Below are positions 1 to 5,322 of a stretch of DNA of 8,982 bases, in pieces. Source of the DNA: an uncultured Bacteroidales bacterium (GTDB lineage Bacteria > Bacteroidota > Bacteroidia > Bacteroidales > Muribaculaceae). Location: assembly GCA_900549375.1 (NCBI GenBank), contig URNY01000114.1, forward strand, positions 1 to 8,982. The letters are read 5' to 3'. The notes under the pieces are model-generated. The model did not search any database. It had not been told where the DNA came from and worked only from the letters and a program-made list of their open reading frames with translations. The position numbers and the translations under genes were made by a program. How positions within the stretch are numbered: position 1 is the stretch's first letter; every line of letters starts with the position of its first letter.

Positions 1-143
1 CCGAAGCCGCGAAGATATACGTTATTGCCGTTGGCCATGGAATCTTTCACTACTTCCATGAACTTTTCAACTGTTGCAAGCACTGCCGATTTCTCGAGGC
101 CAGTGCTGCGCGAAATCTCGTTTACAATATCTGCTTTTGTCAT
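1..143 (-). CDS. HU/IHF family DNA-binding protein, N-terminal part (cut by window edge)
   Basis: The first 47 codons of a small histone-like nucleoid protein are present; the rest lies beyond base 1. The start ATG is at 143-141 and the protein opens MTKADIVNEISRSTGLEK, continues with SAVLATVEKFMEVVKDSM and ends here in NVYLRGFG. This is the helix-turn-helix dimerisation part of the HU/IHF fold followed by the first beta strand; the missing half would hold the DNA-bending arms. HU-type proteins (about 90-100 residues) form dimers that bind and bend DNA in the nucleoid. Whether this copy is HU or IHF-like cannot be told from the N-terminus. There is no Shine-Dalgarno sequence, only an A-rich stretch before the ATG, as is usual in Bacteroidota. 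It follows the yigZ gene on the same strand after 220 bases that contain a possible promoter of its own. Confidence 0.93.
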   Translation of the reverse strand, partial: MTKADIVNEISRSTGLEKSAVLATVEKFMEVVKDSMANGNNVYLRGF

Positions 144-200
144 TGTCTTTAGATATTTTTCTATCAGTTATCAATAATTTTCTATATTCTCTTTTCATAA

Positions 201-217
201 TTCCGGACGCGCCGGAA
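201..217 (-). promoter_or_regulatory. GC-rich hairpin in the HU leader
   Basis: TTCCGG and CCGGAA form a perfect 6-bp inverted repeat around a 5-base spacer. It sits in a short GC-rich island (about 201-240) within otherwise AT-rich intergenic DNA, 58 bases upstream of the HU start codon. If transcription starts near 245, as the candidate -7 box suggests, this would be a stem-loop in the 5' untranslated region of the HU mRNA. A role in mRNA stability or autoregulation is only a guess. Confidence 0.35.
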
Positions 218-250
218 CGCGCCTCCGACGCCTTCGCGTTTTTGGCAGTG

Positions 251-258
251 CAAATATC
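251..258 (-). promoter_or_regulatory. Candidate -7 box for the HU gene
   Basis: Read on the minus strand this is GATATTTG followed by C, one mismatch from the Bacteroidetes -7 consensus TAnnTTTG. It is preceded on that strand by an A-rich tract (rc of the T-tract at 262-270), but no clear -33 TTTG is seen at the expected distance. It would give an HU leader of about 100 bases. This is a motif match only. Confidence 0.35.
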
Positions 259-363
259 GTAATTTTTTTTGAATCCCTATATATTTCTAAGCTAAATTCT
301 TACATTTTTATCGCTTTTTTTCATCTTTTTGCCCATTTTCTCCTCCGACAAGGGTAAAACATC

Positions 364-972
364 CTATTCTTCGCATTCCGACACCACCGAAACGCCATCT
401 GTTTTCAGAAGCCTTCCCATAATCTCATCCCTGTCGTCCATCGGAAAAGCGAGAGTCATTCCGCAGGTGTTGTCGAAAGTCCGTTCCCTAACCTCCACGT
501 TGTTCCCTTTCACGATCCGCATCACCCCTTCTGCTCCGACATAGGGAAACCGGATACCGACCACGGCCATACGCCGCATCTCCTTCACCCCCGCCTCATC
601 CAGCGCCAGACTCGCAGCCTCGCGGTAGGCGGCGATCAGTCCCGGCGTGCCGAGCTTGATGCCCCCGAAATAGCGGACCACCACCACCAATGTGTTCGTA
701 AGATTCCGGCTGTTGATCTGCCCCAGTATCGGCTTGCCGGCCGTGCCCGACGGCTCTCCGTTGTCATTGAGCTGCCATTCGCTTCGGTCGGATCCTATCA
801 TATAGGCCCAGCAGACATGCCGCGCATCGTGATATTCATTCTGATAGCGCTTCACGATCCCCTTGGCCTCCTCCCCGCTCTCTACGGGAAGGGCAAACGA
901 AAGAAACCGGCTCATCTTCTCTTTATACTGAGATTCGCCGGCTCCTTTCAATGTATAGTAGACATCGCTCAT
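364..972 (-). CDS. YigZ / IMPACT family protein (UPF0029)
   Basis: A 202-residue cytosolic protein of the YigZ/IMPACT family. The N-terminal IMPACT domain (about residues 15-125) carries the family hallmarks: HDARHVCWAY (48-57), DNGEPSGTAGKPIL (70-83) and VVVVRYFGGIKLGTPGL (96-112). The C-terminal 65 or so residues fit the ferredoxin-like DUF1949 domain that follows in bacterial members. Length matches the usual 200-210 residues. Bacterial YigZ proteins have no firmly assigned biochemical role; the eukaryotic relative IMPACT regulates Gcn2 in translation control, and a nucleic-acid or ribosome link is only inferred from that. The start ATG overlaps the stop of the DJ-1 gene as ATGA, so the two are almost certainly co-transcribed and probably translationally coupled. 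The stop is TAG at 366-364. Confidence 0.93.
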   Translation of the reverse strand: MSDVYYTLKGAGESQYKEKMSRFLSFALPVESGEEAKGIVKRYQNEYHDARHVCWAYMIGSDRSEWQLNDNGEPSGTAGKPILGQINSRNLTNTLVVVVRYFGGIKLGTPGLIAAYREAASLALDEAGVKEMRRMAVVGIRFPYVGAEGVMRIVKGNNVEVRERTFDNTCGMTLAFPMDDRDEIMGRLLKTDGVSVVSECEE

Positions 973-1559
973 CCGAAATAATTGTCCACATCATTTCTGT
1001 TCTTCGGATAGAGAAGCATCCCTGTTGCAACGCTGTCCGATTTCTCTTTCCCTTTCTCGGCGGCAACAATCGCAAGAGCCCATTTCAAGGCAAGCGCCGG
1101 CCCGCTCGCGAGCACGAACTTATCATCGGTCACAACCCGGTCGCTCACCGGCTCCGCGCCCTCCATCAGATCCTCGAAGCCGGGATAGCACGTGGCTTTC
1201 CTCCCTTTCAGAAGGCCCATCTGGCCCAGCACTACAGCCGGACTCGCGCAGATTGCGGCTATGCGGCCGCCTCGTCTCTCGAATTGTGCACGCAGAACTC
1301 CCTGCAACGGCGCGAACTCATAAAGGTTTGTCGCTCCGGGCATTCCGCCGGGAAGTATCAGCCACTCCGGATCCTTGAAAAGTGCCGGATCAAATATAAG
1401 ATCGGCAGTTACCGTCACGCCATGCGAACTCGTAACCTGTTTCGAGGCGGTAATCGACACCGTCTTCACCGGCATCTCGGCGCGGCGCAGCACGTCAACA
1501 GGGCTCAGGGCCTCGATATCTTCGAAGCCGTCTGCAAGAAATACAAAGGATTCTTTCAT
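969..1559 (-). CDS. DJ-1/PfpI family protein
   Basis: A 196-residue protein of the DJ-1/ThiJ/PfpI superfamily, of the length usual for the DJ-1 subgroup (180-200). The opening FVFLADGFEDIEALSPVDVL matches the DJ-1 N-terminus, with Glu16 at the place of the conserved glutamate that contacts the catalytic cysteine. The nucleophile elbow reads AAICASPAVVL, making Cys104 the likely reactive cysteine, and PGG at 70-72 is the usual turn of the fold. The histidine found near 126 in human DJ-1 appears to be tyrosine here (CYPGFED), as in many bacterial members. Described activities in the family include glyoxalase III and repair of glycated groups (disputed), chaperone and oxidative-stress roles; which applies here cannot be told. 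It lies 73 bases downstream of uxaC and overlaps yigZ by 4 bases. No clear promoter is visible in the 73-base gap, so read-through from uxaC is possible. Confidence 0.93.
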   Translation of the reverse strand: MKESFVFLADGFEDIEALSPVDVLRRAEMPVKTVSITASKQVTSSHGVTVTADLIFDPALFKDPEWLILPGGMPGATNLYEFAPLQGVLRAQFERRGGRIAAICASPAVVLGQMGLLKGRKATCYPGFEDLMEGAEPVSDRVVTDDKFVLASGPALALKWALAIVAAEKGKEKSDSVATGMLLYPKNRNDVDNYFG

Positions 1560-1632
1560 AATCGTGATTTCTTAGGTGATTGTATTATGTTGGATTTTTG
1601 TATCTATAACCGGATTTGCCGCCTTTCGGTTT

Positions 1633-3048
1633 TCAGAATCCGAAATACCTTTTGGCGTTGCGGTAGCATATATCCTCGGTCATCTGCTCCATGCGCCCTT
1701 TCTCATAGCCATCGAACGGGAGCTTACCGCTCTCTATGTCGCGGCCCAGGATATTGCATAGATTCCGGCGGAAATATTCATGCCGCGGATAAGAGAGGAA
1801 GGAGCGCGAATCGGTCAGCATCCCCACAAAGCGGCTCAGCAGTCCCTGATTCGACAGCGCCTCTATCTGGCGCGTCATGCCGTCAAGCTGGTCGTTGAAC
1901 CACCATCCTGATCCGAACTGTATCTTTCCGGGCGTCTCCCCGTCCTGAAAATTGCCGGCCATGGCCGCCACCATCTCGTTGGCCGCGGGGTTAAGATTGT
2001 AGATGATTGTCTTCGCAAGTTTCCCTTCGCGGTCGAGAGTGTCGAGGAAACGCGCCAGCTCCAGGGCTGTGGAGGATTCCCCGATGGAATCGAAACCGCT
2101 GTCCGGGCCGAGCCTTGCGAACATCCGGCTGTTGGTGTTTCGGAGCGGTCCGTAATGATATTGCTGGGTCCACCCCTTCTCCCAATCCATCTCGCCGAAC
2201 TCTATAAGCATCTTGCTCTTGAACTTGCGGGTCTCCTCCTCTGTCACGACTCTTCCGCTCATCGCCTTGTCGAAGATATCGCTCACCTCCATGTCGCTGA
2301 ACTCATCGGCATAGAATCTGTCCAGACCGTGGTCGCTCAGCCGACACCCGTGATGATGGAAGAATTCATGGCGTTTCCTGAGCGCCATTATGAAAGCGGG
2401 AAAGCTGACGATATCCTCGTCGGCGGCTTCGGCAAGCCGCTTCACGTAATTTCTGAATTCTGCATCATTCTCGATCGCCATCGCCTTGTCGGGTCGGAAA
2501 GTGGGAAGGACCTTTATCGCGAAACCCTCCTTATGCAGGCGGATATGATGTTCAAGAGAATCCGTAGGGTCGTCGGTGGTGCAAACCGCCTCTACGCCAA
2601 AGCGTCTCATCAGTCCTCGGGCGCTCATCTCGGGGTCGTTGCGAAGCCGGTCGTTGCAGATCTCATAGATCTCCCCGGCATTTTCCGGATTCAGCCTTTT
2701 CCGGATCCCGAAAGCCGTGAGCAGTTCGAGATGTGTCCAGTGATAAAGCGGATTCCTGAATGTATAGGGCACTGTCCGGGCCCATGCCATAAACCGCTCT
2801 TTGTCCGGCGTATCCTTTCCTGTAATCAGCCTCTCTTCGATGCCGTTGGCCCTCATGGCGCGCCACTTGTAATGGTCGCCCCCGAGCCATAGCTCGGTGA
2901 TCGACGCAAAGCGGTGATCCTCGGCTATCATCTTCGGATCCAGATGGCAGTGATAGTCGATTATCGGCAGTTTCTCGGCATGCTCATGGTAGAGATGCCG
3001 CGCGGTGTCCGTGTCGAGTAAAAAATCTTTATCCAGAAATTCTTTCAT
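1633..3048 (-). CDS. uxaC: Glucuronate (uronate) isomerase UxaC
   Basis: A 471-residue protein, full length for the uronate isomerase family of the amidohydrolase superfamily. UxaC converts D-glucuronate to D-fructuronate and D-galacturonate to D-tagaturonate, the first cytosolic step of hexuronate breakdown toward 2-keto-3-deoxygluconate. Visible signatures are the N-terminal metal-binding HxH in IIDYHCHLDPKM (His33, His35), the GDHYKWRAMRANGI stretch (about 57-70), the central MQ/HYGP-type segment QQYHYGPLRNTNSRMF, and the C-terminal GSGWWFNDQLDGM and GMLTDSRSFLSYPRHEYFRR blocks. No uxaB, uxuA or transporter gene is adjacent in this window, so it is not here part of a compact uronate operon, although the flanks are unseen to a degree only on the outer sides. 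It starts 82 bases from the divergent apbE and is preceded by a good -7 box; there is only a weak AAGG near the ATG. Confidence 0.97.
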   Translation of the reverse strand: MKEFLDKDFLLDTDTARHLYHEHAEKLPIIDYHCHLDPKMIAEDHRFASITELWLGGDHYKWRAMRANGIEERLITGKDTPDKERFMAWARTVPYTFRNPLYHWTHLELLTAFGIRKRLNPENAGEIYEICNDRLRNDPEMSARGLMRRFGVEAVCTTDDPTDSLEHHIRLHKEGFAIKVLPTFRPDKAMAIENDAEFRNYVKRLAEAADEDIVSFPAFIMALRKRHEFFHHHGCRLSDHGLDRFYADEFSDMEVSDIFDKAMSGRVVTEEETRKFKSKMLIEFGEMDWEKGWTQQYHYGPLRNTNSRMFARLGPDSGFDSIGESSTALELARFLDTLDREGKLAKTIIYNLNPAANEMVAAMAGNFQDGETPGKIQFGSGWWFNDQLDGMTRQIEALSNQGLLSRFVGMLTDSRSFLSYPRHEYFRRNLCNILGRDIESGKLPFDGYEKGRMEQMTEDICYRNAKRYFGF

Positions 3049-3096
3049 AACCTTGTTTATTCAGGCTTATCCTTTTCGGAAGCGGTCCTATTGACG

Positions 3097-3104
3097 CAAA
3101 TATA
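3097..3104 (-). promoter_or_regulatory. -7 promoter box for uxaC
   Basis: On the minus strand the sequence is TATATTTG followed by C, an exact match to the Bacteroidetes -7 consensus TAnnTTTG. It lies 48 bases upstream of the uxaC ATG, predicting a leader of roughly 40-45 bases. A -33 TTTG is not evident at the expected distance, where the apbE start region lies. The box sits inside the region needed by the apbE promoter. Confidence 0.6.
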
Positions 3105-3117
3105 CGAATTTTTTCAT

Positions 3118-3125
3118 TAAATTTG
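3118..3125 (+). promoter_or_regulatory. -7 promoter box for apbE-rmuC
   Basis: TAAATTTG followed by C matches the TAnnTTTG consensus exactly and ends only 5 bases before the apbE ATG at 3131. A TTG at 3091-3093 is the nearest -33 candidate, with a spacing of 24 bases that is longer than the usual 19-21. Taken at face value, transcription would start at or within a few bases of the ATG, giving a leaderless or nearly leaderless mRNA. Confidence 0.5.
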
Positions 3126-3130
3126 CATAT

Positions 3131-4162
3131 ATGAAGAACAATAAGCTCACTTCAGGCCGCGCCGCCTCTCTTTTTACCGCATTCGCGGCCTTTACCCTTC
3201 TTCTTTCGCTCTCATTTTGCCGGCGTTCCGACTCGGGGGACGCCTCCGGCTGGCAGAGATGCGAAGGATTTGTCTGGAACACTTCATGGCATGTCACCTA
3301 TCGCGGCAACGCCGCTCTGGCCGACTCCATCCCGGCGGTGCTCGCCCGCGTAGGCGGTTCGCTGTCGGTGTTCGATTCCGCCTCGCTCGTGAGCCGCGTC
3401 AATATGCGCGACTCCACCCCCGTCGACACAGATTTCATCCGAGTCTATGTCATGGCGCGCAAAATCAGCCGTGCATCCGGCGGAGCGTTCGATCCGACGG
3501 TCTCACCCCTCGTTACGGCCTGGGGGTTCGGCCGCGGACACCAGCCAACCGCCGACACGCTACGCATTGACTCCTTACTTAGGTTCGTGGGCATCGACAA
3601 GACACGCCTTTCGCACGATGCACTCGTGAAGGATGACCCCCGCATCGAATTCAATTTTTCGGCGATAGCCAAGGGCTACGGATGCGACGCTGTCAGCGAG
3701 ATGCTCGCCCGCAACGGCGTCAGGGAGTTCCTTGTCGAGATCGGCGGCGAGATTATGGCTGTCGGCAACAATCCGGAAGGGGGGAAATGGAGGGTATCCG
3801 TCGACCGCCCGATATTCTCCGCCGACACCGTGACGCATGAGTCGCAGCAAATCATTGCCTTCACCGATATGGGAGTGGCCACCTCCGGCAATTACCGCAA
3901 TTTCCGCCGCGAGGGGAACCGCGTCTTCGGGCATACCATCTCTCCGCTCACGGGACGCCCGGCCGCAACCGATGTGCTCAGCGCCACCGTCCTTGCTCCA
4001 ACGGCTATGGAGGCCGACGGACTCGCCACGGCCTTTATGTCAATGGGGTCTGTCAAATCGCGCGAGCTCTGCCGCTCTCTCCGCCGCCCGGTGATGCTCG
4101 TACTTGCCGATTCCACGGTCTGGATGTCCGACCAATTCAAAAAACTGATTGTTGAGGAATGA
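3131..4162 (+). CDS. apbE: FAD:protein FMN transferase ApbE, exported
   Basis: A 343-residue ApbE family enzyme, which moves FMN from FAD onto a Thr/Ser of exported flavoproteins such as the NQR/RNF subunits, outside the cytoplasmic membrane. The N-terminus has a basic start, a hydrophobic core (about 11-29) and Cys30, suggesting a lipoprotein or a cleaved signal; the residue before the cysteine is Phe, which departs from the usual lipobox. Family motifs occur in order: GGAFDPTVSPL (117-127), FSAIAKGYGCD (176-186), EIGGEI (203-208), TSGNY (251-255), HTISPLTGRP (268-277) and ADGLATAFMSMG (295-306), the last holding the expected Mg-binding Asp and Thr. Length is typical. No target flavoprotein gene is in view. 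The stop overlaps the rmuC start as ATGA, so the two form an operon. The start at 3131 is chosen because it gives the complete signal sequence; no Shine-Dalgarno precedes it. Confidence 0.95.
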   Translation: MKNNKLTSGRAASLFTAFAAFTLLLSLSFCRRSDSGDASGWQRCEGFVWNTSWHVTYRGNAALADSIPAVLARVGGSLSVFDSASLVSRVNMRDSTPVDTDFIRVYVMARKISRASGGAFDPTVSPLVTAWGFGRGHQPTADTLRIDSLLRFVGIDKTRLSHDALVKDDPRIEFNFSAIAKGYGCDAVSEMLARNGVREFLVEIGGEIMAVGNNPEGGKWRVSVDRPIFSADTVTHESQQIIAFTDMGVATSGNYRNFRREGNRVFGHTISPLTGRPAATDVLSATVLAPTAMEADGLATAFMSMGSVKSRELCRSLRRPVMLVLADSTVWMSDQFKKLIVEE

Positions 4163-5322
4163 CGATAATCCTTATTTGCCTGTGCGTCTTCATGCTCATT
4201 GCCATGATAGCGCTCGTGATATACTTCCGCTCGCAGATAGCGCGCGCCGCCGAGATGTCGGAACGCAATTTCCGGCTCATGGCCTCCGAATCCGCCGATG
4301 CCGGCGCGCGAAACCTCAGCCGTGCCAACGCCGAGCAGCTTTCCGCTCTCCTCTCGCCTTTGCGCATGCGCCTTGAGGATTTCAACCGGGCCTTGGAGAA
4401 AAGCCACACCGATGCCTCGGCGGCGCGCCGTTCGCTCGCCGACCAGATAGAGCGTCTCGAACGCCTCAACCTCACCATCGGAGAGGAAGCCCGCAATCTC
4501 TCAACCGCTTTGCGGGGCAACAACCGCGTGCAGGGGCGCTGGGGAGAGACTTTCTTAGAGACTCTCCTCGAACAGGCCGGCCTCAAAAAAGGAGTGAATT
4601 TCGAAACGCAGGTCACACGCGACGCCGACGGACGCGCTATCCGCGATGATGACGGGCGTCACCTCCGCCCCGACATGGTTATCCGTCTGCCGGGAGACCG
4701 CTGCGTCGTAGTCGATGCAAAGACCTCTCTCTCGGCATATCTCGACTTCTGCGAGACCTCCGGCGACGAGGCCGCAGAGGCCGCGGCAAGGCATGTGGCC
4801 TCGGTGCGCCGCCATATCGACGGACTCGCCTCCCGCAACTATTCTGCCAATGTGGAATCCGCCGTCGACCAGGTGCTCATGTTCATTCCCAACGATGCCG
4901 CGCTCATTCTGGCACTCGACACCGACCGCGACCTCGCGGCCTACGCCCTCTCGCGGCATATCACCCTCGTCTCGCCGTCGCAGATCGCCGGCATGGTGCA
5001 GCTCGTGGCCCAGATGTGGCGCAAGGAGAACCAGGATCGGAACGCCGCCGAAATAGCCCGGCTCGGAGGCCTTCTATATGACTCGCTCGCCGGATTCGTG
5101 GCCGATATGCAGAATGTGGAACGCAATATCTCGCTTGCCGCCAAGGCTTGCGACGCGGCGTTGTCACGCCTCTCTTCCGGTCCGCGCAGTGTCCTCGCAC
5201 GCGCCGAACGTCTCCGCTCGCTCGGTGCCCGTGCAAGCCGCCGCATGCCCCTCCGGGGAGCCGGGAGCGAAAGGCTCTTTAGCGAAGAAGACGGGGAGCT
5301 CGGAACAGAAGACCGAAATTGA
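4159..5322 (+). CDS. rmuC: DNA recombination protein RmuC
   Basis: A 387-residue RmuC family protein. RmuC limits recombination at inverted repeats in E. coli and its core is predicted to have a restriction-endonuclease-like fold; the exact reaction is not established. It starts with a hydrophobic membrane segment (about residues 3-23), then a polar helical, probably coiled-coil stretch (about 25-118), then the conserved core: RVQGRWGE (123-130), RPDMVIRLP (170-178) and VVVDAKTSL (183-191), where Asp172 and the D-x-K of 186-188 fit a PD-(D/E)XK site. FIPNDAALILALD (242-254) has Asp where many homologues have Glu. The last 45 or so residues are Arg/Gly/Glu-rich and look like a poorly conserved tail. 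The gene overlaps apbE by 4 bases, and its last 44 bases lie antisense to the end of the patatin gene. No terminator is visible after it. Confidence 0.95.
   Translation: MTIILICLCVFMLIAMIALVIYFRSQIARAAEMSERNFRLMASESADAGARNLSRANAEQLSALLSPLRMRLEDFNRALEKSHTDASAARRSLADQIERLERLNLTIGEEARNLSTALRGNNRVQGRWGETFLETLLEQAGLKKGVNFETQVTRDADGRAIRDDDGRHLRPDMVIRLPGDRCVVVDAKTSLSAYLDFCETSGDEAAEAAARHVASVRRHIDGLASRNYSANVESAVDQVLMFIPNDAALILALDTDRDLAAYALSRHITLVSPSQIAGMVQLVAQMWRKENQDRNAAEIARLGGLLYDSLAGFVADMQNVERNISLAAKACDAALSRLSSGPRSVLARAERLRSLGARASRRMPLRGAGSERLFSEEDGELGTEDRN

Noticed and set aside
143..198. Minus-strand ATG at 198 as an alternative, earlier start for HU
   Set aside because: It is out of frame with HU; the HU start at 143 gives the exact family N-terminus MTKADIV.
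74..262. 62-codon plus-strand open frame over the HU gene and its leader
   Set aside because: Half of it is antisense to HU and the rest is AT-rich leader; the hydrophobic Leu/Ser/Ile/Phe run follows from the T-rich sequence.
1560..1632. Separate promoter for the DJ-1-yigZ pair in the 73-base gap after uxaC
   Set aside because: No TAnnTTTG box or hairpin terminator found on the minus strand in this gap, so co-transcription with uxaC remains the simpler reading.
951..1898. 315-codon plus-strand open frame opposite the DJ-1 and uxaC genes
   Set aside because: It spans the ends of two recognisable minus-strand genes and a gap; its translation is rich in Arg, His, Ser and Pro and shows no family motif. 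It is a GC-driven antisense shadow.
2155..2892. 245-codon plus-strand open frame opposite uxaC
   Set aside because: Lies wholly inside a full-length uxaC with clear family motifs; no recognisable domain of its own.
3892..4407. 171-codon minus-strand open frame across the apbE-rmuC junction
   Set aside because: Antisense to two genes with clear family motifs and to their ATGA junction; composition of a shadow frame.
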